Assembly (NCBI RefSeq): GCF_027460265.1 | Contig: NZ_JAPZBC010000001.1 | Location: forward strand, 6,395,001 to 6,459,000 | Source of the DNA: Streptomyces sp. WMMC940 | GTDB lineage: Bacteria > Actinomycetota > Actinomycetes > Streptomycetales > Streptomycetaceae | Direction: 5' to 3' | DNA length: 64,000 bases | Shown here: in pieces, positions 43,134 through 52,474 of the stretch | How the letters are laid out: every line of letters begins with the position of its first letter | Position numbering within the stretch: position 1 is the first letter of the stretch | Program-made: the position numbers and the translations under genes | Notes under the pieces: generated by a model | Database searches by the model: none | Seen by the model: only the letters and a program-made list of their open reading frames with translations | Told to the model about the DNA's origin: nothing

Positions 43134-43976
43134 ATGCAGCACGCAGTGGGAGCTCCGCTGCCTCCCCACGGGCCGGGGCACGTCCCGGGACCCATACCCG
43201 GGCACGGCCCGGCGACCGGATGGGATCACCAGTCCCAGCACCCCGGCCCGCCGCCGCAGAGCCCTCCGCCTCCTCCCCAGGGGCCGCCCGCCCCCGGCTG
43301 GAGCGACCCGGCGCGGCAGGTTCCCGCGCCGCCCGCCCCGGACACCACGGGGCACGTCTCACTCCCGCCGGGCGGACCGGTTCCGGTCCCCGCACCGCCC
43401 GCCGAGAACGGCACCGGCACCGCCACGCTCGCGGTCCTGCTGATCGGCCCGGCGGGTGCGGGCAAGACGACCGTGGCCCGGCACTGGGCGCAGCGCCGCC
43501 GCGTCCCCACCGCGCACATCAGCCTCGACGACGTCCGCGAATGGGTCTGCTCCGGCTTCGCCGACCCCCAGACCGGCTGGAACGACCAGTCGGAGGCCCA
43601 GTACCGCCTGGCACGCCGGACCTGCGGCTTCGCCGCCCGCAACTTCCTGGCCAACGGCATCTCCTGCATCCTCGACGACGCCGTCTTCCCCGACCGCCCC
43701 GTCGTCGGACTCGGTGGCTGGAAGCGCCATGTCGGACCCGGACTGCTGCCCGTGGTGCTCCTGCCCGGCCTGGAGGTCGTCCTGGAGCGCAACGCCGAGC
43801 GCAGCGGCAACCGCCGTCTGTCGGACGAGGAGGTCGCCGGCATCCACGGCCGCATGGCCGGCTGGTACGGCTCCGGCCTCCCGATCATCGACAACTCCCA
43901 GTGCGACGTGGAGACGACGGCGCGCATCCTGGACGACGTGCTGGCCCGGGCGCTGAAGAGCCCACCGGCCTGGTAG
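43134..43976 (+). CDS. P-loop ATPase/kinase-like protein with a proline-rich N-terminus
   Basis: A 280-aa protein. The first 95 residues are Pro/Gly/His-rich and disordered, including a run of prolines near 44-48. The rest is a compact nucleotide-binding domain with Walker A GPAGAGKTT (105-113), then HISLDDVREWVCSG and ILDDAVFPDRP, reminiscent of the zeta-toxin/kinase-like P-loop group. The substrate is unknown. ATG 43134 is preferred; a GTG at 43104 in the same frame is possible. It follows the aro terminator, so it is probably its own unit. Confidence 0.82.
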   Translation: MQHAVGAPLPPHGPGHVPGPIPGHGPATGWDHQSQHPGPPPQSPPPPPQGPPAPGWSDPARQVPAPPAPDTTGHVSLPPGGPVPVPAPPAENGTGTATLAVLLIGPAGAGKTTVARHWAQRRRVPTAHISLDDVREWVCSGFADPQTGWNDQSEAQYRLARRTCGFAARNFLANGISCILDDAVFPDRPVVGLGGWKRHVGPGLLPVVLLPGLEVVLERNAERSGNRRLSDEEVAGIHGRMAGWYGSGLPIIDNSQCDVETTARILDDVLARALKSPPAW

Positions 43977-44257
43977 GCGCGTTGCGCGGTGGGGCCGTGC
44001 GCCGTACGTGCCGCCGGGGTGCGCCTCTCGCGGCGGCGGGGACGTGTCGGCGCGCGGAAGCGCCGGCTCCGGGCGTACGAGCGTGACACTGAGTCGCTGG
44101 AGCCGCCGCGCTCAGCGGGAGCGGGAGAGCCGTCGAGCACACCGTCCGGATACGAGCCCCGGAGCGTGCCGGCAGCGCGGCGCCACGACCGGCACAGCGC
44201 CGCCCCGCCGCGCCATGGTCGCCTGACGCGCGCCGTCCTGCGCCGCATCGGCGCCCC

Positions 44258-44509
44258 GCCGCGCCATAGCTGCCCGCTCCGGCGCACCGCCGCGCATCTT
44301 GCGCCGCCCGTCCCGCCCCGCCGTGCCCGCCCCGGCGCACCGCCGTGCATCTTGCGCCGCCCGTTCCGCTCGCAGGGCCGCCCGCCCCGGCCCGCCGCGC
44401 CATAGCTGCCCGCCCCGCGCCACGCGCCGTACCGCCGTGCATCTTGCGCCGCCTGCCCCGCCCCGCCGTGCCGTAGCCGCCCGCCCCGCTCGCAGGGCCG
44501 CCCGCCCCG
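44258..44509. repeat. Mosaic of interspersed short repeats upstream of the M24 peptidase gene
   Basis: Three copies of GCATCTTGCGCCGCC (44294, 44347, 44439), two of a 20-base block GCCGCGCCATAGCTGCCCGC (44258, 44394) and two of a 24-base block starting CCGCTCGCAGG (44366, 44486) alternate with CCCGCCCC spacers. They lie in the 615-base gene-free stretch 43977-44591, the longest in the window. I find no convincing gene there; a few open frames on both strands have the random Arg/Pro composition of high-GC noise. The right end holds the downstream gene's promoter. Confidence 0.85.
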
Positions 44510-44579
44510 CAGGGGAGGCGCACCCGCCGGAGGGACCCCGCACGGACGCTCTCAACCAGCCGGATCCGCTCCGCGCTCT

Positions 44580-44585
44580 TAGGCT
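44580..44585 (+). promoter_or_regulatory. Putative -10 box of a leaderless M24 gene
   Basis: TAGGCT ends 6 bases before ATG 44592, again without a ribosome site. Confidence 0.45.
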
Positions 44586-44591
44586 CGTCAC

Positions 44592-45707
44592 ATGTCCGAG
44601 GTGTTCGCTGTCCGCCGCAGCCGGCTGCGCGACCGGTGTGTCGCGACCGGGAGCGCCGCGGCGCTGATCTCCCGGCCTGCCAACGTCCGTTACCTCGCCG
44701 GCGGCGCTCCGCCCGGCGCCGTCCTGCTCCTGGGGCCCGCAGGGGAGTCCGCGGACGAACTGCTGTGCCCCACGGCGCCCACCGGCGACCCCGTCGACGG
44801 GCGTCTGGACGAGCGACTGCGGCTGACCGTCCTGCCGGTGCACGGACACGACCCCGCCGTCGCCGCGGCGGAAACCGCGGCCGGCTCCGGCGCCGACGGA
44901 CTCGCCGTCGAGGAGAACCACCTCACCGTCGCCCGCCACCGCGCCCTCGGCACGGCCGCGCCGGGTCTGCGGCTGACCGATCTGGGCGGCGCCGTCGAAC
45001 AGCAGCGGATGGTGAAGGACGAGGACGAGATCGCGTGTCTGCGGATCGCGGCCGAGATCACCGACCAGGCACTCGGCGAACTGCTGGAGTCCATCCTGGT
45101 CGGCCGCACCGAGCGCCATCTCGCCCTCGAGCTCGAACGCAGGCTCGTCGACCACGGTGCCGACGGCCCCGCCTTCCCCACCTCGGTCGCCACCGGGCCG
45201 AACGCCGGACGCCGCCGGCACCGGCCCTCGGACCGGCGCGTCGAGGAGGGTGATTTCCTCTCCGTCTGCCTCGGCGCCAACTACCGCGGCTACCGCTGCG
45301 AGATCGGCCGGACGTTCGTCATCGGCACCTCTCCCGCGGACTGGCAGATCGATCTGTACGACCTCGTCTTCGCCGCTCAGCGGGCCGGACGCGAGGCGCT
45401 CCTGCCCGGTGCCGGGTACCGGGACGTCGACCGCGCGGCCCGTCACCTCCTCGACTCGGCGGGCTACGGCGAGGGACTCGCGCCCCTCACCGGCCACGGT
45501 GTAGGACTGGAAATCGACGAGGACCCGCAGCTGGCACCTGCGGCCATGGGTAAACTGGACGCTTGTGTGCCGGTCACCGTCGAACCGGGGGTCCACCTCC
45601 CGGGCCGGGGCGGAGTCCGGATCGATGACACGCTCGTCGTGCGCCAGGAGGCGGACGGCGGACCCGAGCTACTCACCATCACGACCAAGGAGCTGCTCGC
45701 GCTGTAG
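44592..45707 (+). CDS. M24 (Xaa-Pro aminopeptidase-like) creatinase-fold protein with altered metal ligands
   Basis: A 371-aa protein with an N-terminal creatinase domain and a C-terminal pita-bread fold. Aligning by eye to PepP-type enzymes, the usual metal-binding Asp pair becomes C226 and E237 (in [17 protein letters not shown]), the first His is kept (H302 in GHGVGLEID), the catalytic second His becomes D309, Glu331 is kept (VEPGVHLPG), and the last Glu becomes D345 (GVRIDD). It may therefore be catalytically unusual or inactive. A PepP-like gene next to efp is a common bacterial pairing. ATG 44592 fits the leaderless promoter. Confidence 0.85.
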   Translation: MSEVFAVRRSRLRDRCVATGSAAALISRPANVRYLAGGAPPGAVLLLGPAGESADELLCPTAPTGDPVDGRLDERLRLTVLPVHGHDPAVAAAETAAGSGADGLAVEENHLTVARHRALGTAAPGLRLTDLGGAVEQQRMVKDEDEIACLRIAAEITDQALGELLESILVGRTERHLALELERRLVDHGADGPAFPTSVATGPNAGRRRHRPSDRRVEEGDFLSVCLGANYRGYRCEIGRTFVIGTSPADWQIDLYDLVFAAQRAGREALLPGAGYRDVDRAARHLLDSAGYGEGLAPLTGHGVGLEIDEDPQLAPAAMGKLDACVPVTVEPGVHLPGRGGVRIDDTLVVRQEADGGPELLTITTKELLAL

Positions 45708-45778
45708 CTCCGCTCGCAGCGCGCACCTTCGCTCCTCCCCGGTCGTCCACCAGCGTCAGTCCAGGAGATTCCGCAACC

Positions 45779-46345
45779 GTGGCCACCACGAACGACCTCA
45801 AGAACGGCATGGTGCTCAAGCTCGACAACGACCAGCTCTGGTCCGTCGTCGAGTTCCAGCACGTCAAGCCCGGCAAGGGCCCGGCCTTCGTGCGCACCAA
45901 GCTCAAGAACGTGCTCTCCGGCAAGATCGTCGACAAGACCTTCAACGCCGGCGTGAAGGTCGAGACGGCCACCGTCGACCGCCGCGACATGCAGTTCTCG
46001 TACATGGACGGCGAGTACTTCGTGTTCATGGACATGCAGACGTACGACCAGCTGCACGTCGCCCGCAACGCCGTCGGCGATGCCGCCAACTTCCTCATCG
46101 AGGGCTTCACCGCCACCGTGGCCACGCACGAGGGCGAGGTGCTCTACGTCGAGCTGCCGGCGGCCGTCGAGCTCGTCATCCAGGAGACCGAGCCGGGCGT
46201 CCAGGGCGACCGCTCCACGGGCGGTACCAAGCCCGCCACCCTGGAGACCGGCTACACCATCCAGGTCCCGCTCTTCATCACCACCGGTGAGAAGATCAAG
46301 GTCGACACCCGTTCCGGCGACTACCTCGGCCGGGTGAACAGCTAA
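45779..46345 (+). CDS. efp: Elongation factor P
   Basis: A 188-aa three-domain tRNA mimic that rescues ribosomes stalled at polyproline. The functional loop reads PGKGP (P31-P35), the palindromic loop of the actinobacterial EF-P subfamily, in which the lysine K33 is thought to act unmodified. No EpmA/EpmB-type modification gene is seen here. GTG 45779 is followed two bases after its stop by nusB, suggesting co-transcription. Confidence 0.97.
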   Translation: MATTNDLKNGMVLKLDNDQLWSVVEFQHVKPGKGPAFVRTKLKNVLSGKIVDKTFNAGVKVETATVDRRDMQFSYMDGEYFVFMDMQTYDQLHVARNAVGDAANFLIEGFTATVATHEGEVLYVELPAAVELVIQETEPGVQGDRSTGGTKPATLETGYTIQVPLFITTGEKIKVDTRSGDYLGRVNS

Positions 46346-46347
46346 CC

Positions 46348-46776
46348 GTGGCTGCCCGCAACAAGGCCCGCAAGCGTGCTTTCCAGATCCTCTTCGAGGC
46401 CGACCAGCGCGGTGCCTCCGTGCAGGAGGTCCTCGCCGACTGGATCCGGCACTCGCGGTCCGACGACCGTCAGCCGCCGGTCAACGAGTACACGATGGAG
46501 CTGGTCGAGGGGTACGCGGAGCACGCGGACCGGATCGACGAGCTGATCGCCACGCACGCGGTCGGCTGGACGCTCGACCGGATGCCCGTCGTGGACCGCA
46601 ACATCCTCCGGCTCGGCGCGTACGAGCTGGTCTGGGTGGACAACACCCCGGACGCCGTGGTGATCGACGAGGCGGTGCAGCTCGCCAAGGAGTTCTCCAC
46701 GGACGAGTCGCCGTCCTTCGTGAACGGCCTGCTGGGGCGTTTCAAGGATCTGAAGCCGACCCTGCGCGACGCGTAG
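46348..46776 (+). CDS. nusB: Transcription antitermination factor NusB
   Basis: A 142-aa all-helical RNA-binding protein that with NusE (S10) binds boxA in rRNA leaders. It begins AARNKARKRAFQILFEADQRG, then has the WTLDRMPVVDRNILRLGAYEL segment and the typical FVNGLLGRF end. The GTG start lies 2 bases after the efp stop. Confidence 0.96.
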   Translation: MAARNKARKRAFQILFEADQRGASVQEVLADWIRHSRSDDRQPPVNEYTMELVEGYAEHADRIDELIATHAVGWTLDRMPVVDRNILRLGAYELVWVDNTPDAVVIDEAVQLAKEFSTDESPSFVNGLLGRFKDLKPTLRDA

Positions 46777-46805
46777 GCGCGGCTGGAGTCGGGCCCGAGC
46801 CGGAC

Positions 46806-46835
46806 AGGTCCGCAGCACCGCGGTGCTGCGGACCT
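46806..46835 (+). terminator. Terminator after nusB
   Basis: A perfect 30-bp palindrome (arms 46806-46820 and 46821-46835) that folds into a long hairpin 29 bases past the nusB stop. Confidence 0.8.
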
Positions 46836-46880
46836 TCGGCGTTCCCGTGCATGGCGCGGCGGCCGTCCACGAAGGCGCTC

Positions 46881-46940
46881 GCATCCCGCGGGCCCCGGAC
46901 GTCCCACGGGCCCCGGAGCGCGTCCCACGGGCCCGGAGCG
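46881..46940. repeat. Three-copy approximately 20-bp repeat in the nusB-bldD gap
   Basis: Units at 46881-46900, 46901-46921 and 46922-46940 share the pattern GTCCCACGGGCCCCGGAGC with a few changes. Small and degenerate. Confidence 0.6.
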
Positions 46941-47024
46941 GGGCCCCAGGCAGTCGCCGGCAGCGGTGTCGGCCCGAGAGGGCGCGGAGAAGCCTTCCCG
47001 GCGGCACGGGCATGGAACCGAAGA

Positions 47025-47065
47025 CCGCCGGGCCGTGGGAGGCAGCCCCTCCCACGGCCCGGCGG
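47025..47065 (-). terminator. Terminator after bldD
   Basis: A perfect 18-bp inverted repeat (47025-47042 with 47048-47065) with a 5-base loop, 22 bases past the minus-strand bldD stop. Confidence 0.85.
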
Positions 47066-47087
47066 CAACGTTTCTGCTGTTGTGGCG

Positions 47088-47588
47088 TCAGCCCTCTTCG
47101 TGGGCGACAGCGCGACGCGCGTCGGCGTCCAGCACGCCCCAGCTGATCAACTGCTCGGTGAGCACCGACGGCGACTGGTCGTAGATGACGGCGAGCGTGC
47201 GCAGGTCGTCCTGGCGGATGGAGAGCACCTTGCCGTTGTAGTCCCCGCGCTGGCTCTGGATGGTCGCCGCATAGCGCTGCAGCGGTCCGGCCTTCTCGGC
47301 GGGGACGTGGGCAAGACGCTCGAGATCGAGAACGAGCTTCGGCGGCGGCTCGGCGGCACCGCCCGGCGTGGTGCCGGGAAGGAGCTCCTGCACCGGAACA
47401 CCGTAGAAGTCCGCCAGCTCGGCCAGGCGCTGAACCGTCACGGCGCGGTCCCCGCGCTCGTACGACCCGACGACGACGGCCTTCCAGCGGCCCTGGGACT
47501 TCTCCTCCACCCCGTGGAGCGAGAGCCCCTGCTGGGTACGGATGGCGCGGAGCTTGGCCCCGAGCTGTTTTGCGTATTCGCTGGACAT
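47088..47588 (-). CDS. bldD: Developmental transcriptional regulator BldD (c-di-GMP responsive)
   Basis: A 166-aa regulator that represses sporulation genes in vegetative Streptomyces. The N-terminal helix-turn-helix (about 5-65, KLRAIRTQQGLSLHGVEEKS...GSYERGDRAV) binds DNA. The C-terminal domain has the c-di-GMP signature R114-G-D116, eight residues, then R125-Q-D-D128, through which tetrameric c-di-GMP joins two protomers. ATG 47588 has GGGGAG upstream; a longer in-frame start at 47642 is not conserved-looking. A perfect BldD operator lies upstream, so autoregulation is likely. Confidence 0.98.
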   Translation of the reverse strand: MSSEYAKQLGAKLRAIRTQQGLSLHGVEEKSQGRWKAVVVGSYERGDRAVTVQRLAELADFYGVPVQELLPGTTPGGAAEPPPKLVLDLERLAHVPAEKAGPLQRYAATIQSQRGDYNGKVLSIRQDDLRTLAVIYDQSPSVLTEQLISWGVLDADARRAVAHEEG

Positions 47589-47634
47589 ATAGCTCCCCGG
47601 ACGCTGTATCACGTGCGGCACGGCCGCGTGCTGG

Positions 47635-47647
47635 TCACTCACTGTGA
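47635..47647. promoter_or_regulatory. Second palindrome upstream of bldD
   Basis: TCAC-TCACT-GTGA, a 4-base arm palindrome two bases from the BldD operator. It contains AGTGA-like half sites and could be an accessory BldD site. Confidence 0.35.
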
Positions 47648-47649
47648 AG

Positions 47650-47664
47650 GTTACGCAGCGTTAC
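47650..47664. promoter_or_regulatory. BldD operator in the bldD promoter
   Basis: GTTACGCAGCGTTAC fits all fixed positions of the known BldD pseudopalindrome nTnACnC(A/T)GnGTnAn. It lies 62-76 bases upstream of the bldD start and overlaps a minus-strand TAACCT -10 candidate, consistent with autorepression. Confidence 0.85.
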
Positions 47665-47735
47665 TTGGCCGCGTCAAGCCGAATGGTCCGTACGCCCCTC
47701 CCGAGGGGGTGGTCAGGGCGCCTCGCGGACCCTGG

Positions 47736-47741
47736 TAGCGT
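47736..47741 (+). promoter_or_regulatory. Putative -10 box of the pyr operon
   Basis: TAGCGT would set a transcription start near 47748 and a leader of about 60 bases containing the PyrR-type element. No strong -35 is visible. Confidence 0.4.
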
Positions 47742-47766
47742 GGACGGCGCAAAATCCGACGTCCTT

Positions 47767-47796
47767 TAAGGTCCGTCCCGTGAGGCGGAGAAGGAG
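47767..47796 (+). promoter_or_regulatory. PyrR-binding leader element overlapping the pyrR ribosome site region
   Basis: The stem-loop CCG-t-CC/GG-CGG at 47773-47788 carries the conserved PyrR loop word GTGAGGC, followed at once by GAGAAGGAGG, the ribosome site of pyrR. In actinobacteria PyrR bound to UMP is known to hold such hairpins and block translation initiation. The loop sequence and position support that model here. Confidence 0.75.
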
Positions 47797-47807
47797 GTCC
47801 GTTTCGT

Positions 47808-48383
47808 ATGGACGCACACACTTCCGACGTCTCGCGCCCCGTTCTCGAGGGCCCCGACATCGCGCGGGTACTGACCCGCATCGCCCATGAGATCGTCGAG
47901 CGCGCCAAGGGCGCCGAAGACGTGGTGCTCCTCGGCATCCCGACCCGCGGCGTGTTCCTGGCCGACCGGCTCGCCGCCAAGCTCGCAGGGATCACCGGCC
48001 GCACCATCCCCGTCGGCTCGCTCGACATCACCATGTACCGCGACGACCTGCGGCTCCGCCCCGCCCGTGCCCTCGCGCGCACGGACATCCCGGCCGACGG
48101 CATCGACGGCCGGCTGGTCGTCCTCGTCGACGACGTGCTCTTCTCCGGCCGCACCATCCGCGCCGCCCTCGACGCGCTGAACGACATCGGCCGTCCGCGC
48201 GCCGTCCAGCTCGCGGTCCTGGTGGACCGGGGCCACCGCGAGCTGCCCATCCGCGCCGACTACGTCGGCAAGAACCTCCCGACGTCGCTGCGGGAGACGG
48301 TCAAGGTCCAGCTCTCCGAGGAGGACGGTCGCGACACCGTGCTCCTGGGCGTGCGGGAGACCGCCCCGGCCGGCGAGCAGTAA
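47808..48383 (+). CDS. pyrR: Bifunctional pyr operon regulatory protein / uracil phosphoribosyltransferase PyrR
   Basis: A 191-aa phosphoribosyltransferase-fold RNA-binding regulator. The PRPP motif is [19 protein letters not shown], and RAIQL-like plus [18 protein letters not shown] segments match the family. It senses UMP/UTP and represses its own operon through the leader element upstream; uracil salvage is a secondary activity. AGGAGG lies about 11 bases before ATG 47808. First gene of the UMP biosynthesis operon. Confidence 0.97.
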   Translation: MDAHTSDVSRPVLEGPDIARVLTRIAHEIVERAKGAEDVVLLGIPTRGVFLADRLAAKLAGITGRTIPVGSLDITMYRDDLRLRPARALARTDIPADGIDGRLVVLVDDVLFSGRTIRAALDALNDIGRPRAVQLAVLVDRGHRELPIRADYVGKNLPTSLRETVKVQLSEEDGRDTVLLGVRETAPAGEQ

Positions 48384-48470
48384 CAGCCCGGCCCGGCCCC
48401 CGTCCCGCCCCCCGGGCAGCGCTCGCGCGCCCGCACGCCCGCACATCTCCACACCCTGGAGCACACCCAG

Positions 48471-49451
48471 ATGAAGCGTCACCTCATCTCGGCCGCCGAC
48501 CTCACCCGTGACGACGCCGTCCTGATCCTCGACACCGCCGAGGAGATGGCCCGGGTCGCCGACCGGCCGATCAAGAAGCTGCCGACCCTGCGCGGCCGGA
48601 CCGTCGTCAACCTCTTCTTCGAGGACTCGACGAGGACCCGGATCTCCTTCGAGGCCGCGGAGAAGCGGCTGTCCGCGGACGTCATCAACTTCGCCGCCAA
48701 GGGCTCGTCCGTCTCCAAGGGCGAGTCGCTGAAGGACACCGCGCAGACCCTGGAGGCGATGGGCGTCGACGCCGTCGTCATCCGGCACGGCGCCTCCGGC
48801 GCCCCCTACCGGCTCGCGACCTCCGGCTGGATCGACGCCGCGGTCATCAACGCCGGCGACGGTACCCACCAGCACCCCACCCAGTCGCTGCTCGACGCGT
48901 TCACCATGCGCCGCCGCCTCGTCGGGCGGGACGCCGGCCTGGGGCAGGACCTCGCGGGCAAGCGGATCACGATCGTGGGCGACATCCTGCACAGCCGCGT
49001 CGCCCGGTCCAACGTGGACCTGCTGCACACCCTCGGCGCCGAGGTCACCCTGGTCGCGCCGCCCACCCTGCTGCCGGTCGGCGTCGGGCACTGGCCCTGC
49101 GAGGTCTCCTACGACCTGGACAGCACGCTGCCGAAGAGCGACGCGGTGATGATGCTGCGGGTGCAGCGCGAGCGCATGAACGCGGCCTTCTTCCCGACCG
49201 AGCGCGAGTACTCGCGGCGCTACGGGCTCGACGGCGACCGCATGGCGAAGATGCCCGAGCACGCCATCGTGATGCACCCCGGCCCCATGGTGCGCGGCAT
49301 GGAGATCACCGCCGAGGTCGCCGACTCCGAGCGCTGCACCGCCGTCGAGCAGGTCGCCAACGGCGTGCACACCCGGATGGCGGTCCTCTACCTGCTTCTC
49401 GGCGGCAACGAGCCCGCCGTCACCCACGCCCGTACCGAGGAGACGAAGTAA
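48471..49451 (+). CDS. pyrB: Aspartate carbamoyltransferase catalytic subunit
   Basis: A 326-aa enzyme that condenses carbamoyl phosphate with aspartate, the committed step of pyrimidine synthesis. The carbamoyl-phosphate motif [13 protein letters not shown] and the HPTQ segment ([14 protein letters not shown]) are present, with the aspartate-binding HPGPM(V) near the end. No pyrI subunit gene follows. The pyrC ATG is 3 bases after the stop. Confidence 0.97.
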   Translation: MKRHLISAADLTRDDAVLILDTAEEMARVADRPIKKLPTLRGRTVVNLFFEDSTRTRISFEAAEKRLSADVINFAAKGSSVSKGESLKDTAQTLEAMGVDAVVIRHGASGAPYRLATSGWIDAAVINAGDGTHQHPTQSLLDAFTMRRRLVGRDAGLGQDLAGKRITIVGDILHSRVARSNVDLLHTLGAEVTLVAPPTLLPVGVGHWPCEVSYDLDSTLPKSDAVMMLRVQRERMNAAFFPTEREYSRRYGLDGDRMAKMPEHAIVMHPGPMVRGMEITAEVADSERCTAVEQVANGVHTRMAVLYLLLGGNEPAVTHARTEETK

Positions 49452-49454
49452 CCC

Positions 49455-50741
49455 ATGAGCAAGACGCTTATCCGTGGCGCGAAGGTGCTGGGCGGCGCGG
49501 CACAGGACGTACTGGTCGACGGCGAGACCATCGCCGAGGTCGGAACCGGGATCGAGGCCGGCGGTGCGACCGTCGTCGAGGCGGAGGGCAGGATCCTGCT
49601 GCCCGGCCTCGTCGACCTGCACACCCATCTGCGGGAGCCCGGCCGTGAGGACTCCGAGACCGTCCTCACCGGCACCCGCGCGGCGGCGAGCGGCGGTTAC
49701 ACGGCCGTGTTCGCCATGGCCAACACCTTCCCCGTGGCCGACACCGCGGGCGTCGTCGAGCAGGTGTGGCGGCTCGGCAGGGAGCACGGCTACTGCGACG
49801 TCCAGCCGATCGGCGCCGTCACCGTCGGCCTGGAGGGCAGGAAGCTCGCCGAACTCGGCGCCATGCACGACTCCGCCGCCGCCGTCACCGTGTTCTCCGA
49901 CGACGGCAAGTGCGTCGACGACGCCGTGATCATGCGCCGGGCGCTGGAGTACGTGAAGGCCTTCGGCGGTGTCGTGGCGCAACACGCGCAGGAGCCCCGG
50001 CTCACCGAGGGCGCCCAGATGAACGAGGGCGTCGTCTCCGCCGAACTGGGCCTGGGCGGCTGGCCGGCCGTCGCCGAGGAGTCGATCATCGCCCGGGACG
50101 TGCTGCTTGCCGAGCACGTCGGCTCCCGCGTCCACATCTGCCACCTGTCGACCGCCGGCTCCGTCGCGATCGTCCGCTGGGCCAAGTCCCGGGGCATCGA
50201 CGTCACCGCCGAGGTCACCCCCCACCACCTGCTCCTCACCGACGAGCTGGTCCGCACGTACAACCCCGTCTACAAGGTCAACCCGCCCCTGCGCACCGAG
50301 CGCGACGTGATGGCGCTGCGCGAGGCCCTGGCCGACGGCACGATCGACATCGTCGCCACGGACCACGCCCCGCACCCGCACGAGGACAAGGACTGCGAGT
50401 GGGCCGCGGCCGCGATGGGCATGGTCGGCCTGGAGACCGCGCTCTCCGTCGTCCAGCACACGATGGTCGACACCGGGCTGCTGACCTGGGAGGGCGTCGC
50501 CGACCGGATGTCGTTCAAGCCCGCCCGGATCGGCCGCGCCGAGGGCCACGGGCGGCCCGTCTCGGCAGGTGAGCCCGCCAACCTCACCCTGCTCGATCCG
50601 GCATACCGTGGAACCGTGGACCCCGCGGGCTTCGCCTCCCGCAGCCGCAACACCCCCTACGAGGGCCGTGAGCTGCCGGGGCGCGTCACCCACACGTTCC
50701 TGCGGGGCCGCGCGACGCTCATGGACGGGAAGCTGGCGTGA
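49455..50741 (+). CDS. pyrC: Dihydroorotase
   Basis: A 428-aa amidohydrolase closing carbamoyl aspartate to dihydroorotate. The zinc motif is [10 protein letters not shown], with later [20 protein letters not shown] and [12 protein letters not shown] ligands, the class I (PyrC/allantoinase-like) pattern. The stop overlaps the next GTG by four bases. Confidence 0.96.
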   Translation: MSKTLIRGAKVLGGAAQDVLVDGETIAEVGTGIEAGGATVVEAEGRILLPGLVDLHTHLREPGREDSETVLTGTRAAASGGYTAVFAMANTFPVADTAGVVEQVWRLGREHGYCDVQPIGAVTVGLEGRKLAELGAMHDSAAAVTVFSDDGKCVDDAVIMRRALEYVKAFGGVVAQHAQEPRLTEGAQMNEGVVSAELGLGGWPAVAEESIIARDVLLAEHVGSRVHICHLSTAGSVAIVRWAKSRGIDVTAEVTPHHLLLTDELVRTYNPVYKVNPPLRTERDVMALREALADGTIDIVATDHAPHPHEDKDCEWAAAAMGMVGLETALSVVQHTMVDTGLLTWEGVADRMSFKPARIGRAEGHGRPVSAGEPANLTLLDPAYRGTVDPAGFASRSRNTPYEGRELPGRVTHTFLRGRATLMDGKLA

Positions 50742-51319
50742 CGACACCACTGATCATTCAGGCGGCCGGAGAGGTCGAGCGGAAGTCGGCGGAGGTGACC
50801 GACTGGGCCGCACGGCTCGGCTGGGTCGCCGGACTGCTGCTCTTCATCGCCCTCGTCTACTGGCTGATGCGCCAGGGCTGGAAGTGGCGGGGCGAGCTCC
50901 AGTCCGGGCTGCCGGAGCTCCCGACCGCACCCGAGGACACCGGCGGGGCGAAGCTCCGGCTCAGCGGCCGGTACCACGGCTCCACGACCGCCGGGCAGTG
51001 GCTCGACCGGATCGTCGCCCGGGGCCTGGGCAACCGCAGCCGCGCCGAGCTGACGCTCACCGACGCCGGGATCGACGTCGTCCGCCCCGGGGCCGCCGAC
51101 TTCTTCATCCCGGCCGCGGCCCTGCGCGGGGCCCGTCTCGACAAGGGGATCGCCGGGAAGGTCCTCACCGAGGGCGGTCTGCTGATCCTCACCTGGGAGC
51201 ACGGCGACCGGCTGATCGACTCCGGTTTCCGCTCCGACCGGGCGGCCGGCCACACGGCCTGGGTCGAGGCCCTCGACTCCATGACCAAGAACGACACGAC
51301 GGAAGGCGCCGCACGATGA
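50738..51319 (+). CDS. Membrane protein with a PH-like domain, inside the pyr operon
   Basis: A 193-aa protein with one membrane helix (about 28-45, [17 protein letters not shown]), a linker, and a beta-rich soluble domain of PH-like type (about 70-185). It sits between pyrC and carA, with overlaps on both sides (GTGA and ATGA). A membrane protein occupies the same place in the mycobacterial pyr operon. Its function is unknown; constant co-location suggests a link to pyrimidine synthesis or membrane anchoring of the pathway, but this is inference. Confidence 0.85.
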   Translation: MTTPLIIQAAGEVERKSAEVTDWAARLGWVAGLLLFIALVYWLMRQGWKWRGELQSGLPELPTAPEDTGGAKLRLSGRYHGSTTAGQWLDRIVARGLGNRSRAELTLTDAGIDVVRPGAADFFIPAAALRGARLDKGIAGKVLTEGGLLILTWEHGDRLIDSGFRSDRAAGHTAWVEALDSMTKNDTTEGAAR

Positions 51320-52474
51320 CGACCTCCACCAGGGGAACCCGCGTTCCCGCCGTACTCGTCCTGGAGGACGGTCGCACCTTCCGCGGCCGCGCCTACGGGG
51401 CCGTGGGGGCGACCTTCGGCGAGGCGGTGTTCTCCACCGGCATGACCGGTTACCAGGAGACCCTCACCGACCCGTCGTACCACCGCCAGGTCGTCGTGAT
51501 GACCGCCCCGCACGTCGGCAACACCGGTGTCAACGACGAGGACCCCGAGTCGGCCCGCATCTGGGTGTCCGGCTACGTCGTCCGCGACCCCGCCCGCGTC
51601 CCCTCCAACTGGCGCTCCCGCCGCTCCCTCGACGAGGAGCTCGCGGCCCAGGGGGTGGTCGGCATCAGCGGAGTCGACACCCGTGCCCTCACCCGCCACC
51701 TGCGGGAGCGCGGCGCGATGCGCGTGGGCATCTTCTCCGGCAACGCGCTGCCCGACGAGGGCACGATGCTCGCCGAGGTCCGCCAGGCGCCCGAGATGAA
51801 GGGCGCCGACCTCTCGGCGGAGGTCGCGACGAAGGAGCCTTACGTCGTCCCCGCGATCGGCCCCGACGGCGAAGCCGTACCGGTCGGCACGGCGAGGTTC
51901 ACCGTCGCCGCCGTCGACCTCGGTATCAAGGGCATGACCCCGCACCGTATGGCCGAGCGCGGCATCGAGGTGCACGTGCTGCCCGCGACCGCCACCGTCG
52001 AGGACGTGTACGCGGTCGGCCCCGACGGCGTGTTCTTCTCCAACGGCCCGGGCGACCCGGCCACCGCCGACCACGCGGTGTCGGTCATGCGGGGCGTGCT
52101 GGAGCGCCGGACGCCGCTGTTCGGCATCTGCTTCGGCAACCAGATCCTGGGCCGCGCGCTGGGCTTCGGCACGTACAAGCTCAAGTACGGCCACCGCGGC
52201 ATCAACCAGCCCGTACAGGACCGTACGACCGGCAAGGTCGAGGTCACCGCGCACAACCACGGCTTCGCCGTGGACGCCCCTCTCGACAAGGTCTCCGAGA
52301 CCCCCTACGGCCGCGCCGAGGTCTCCCACGTCTGCCTCAACGACGACGTGGTGGAGGGCCTCCAGCTGCTCGACCAGCCGGCCTTCAGCGTCCAGTACCA
52401 CCCCGAAGCGGCCGCGGGCCCGCACGACGCCGCGTACCTGTTCGACCGCTTCGTCTCCCTGATGGAGGGCCAGC

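Larger units (their letters stand above)
46777..47087. other. nusB-bldD intergenic region with two terminators and a short repeat
   Basis: This 311-base gap between convergent nusB and bldD holds a palindromic terminator for nusB (46806-46835), a three-copy GC-rich repeat (46881-46940) and a terminator for bldD (47025-47065). I see no gene in it; the long open frames crossing it are composition artefacts. Confidence 0.7.

Noticed and set aside
43977..44591. A hidden gene in the longest gap
   Set aside because: Frames on both strands are Arg/Pro/Ala-rich with no codon-position bias toward a coding frame, and the DNA repeats explain the patterns.
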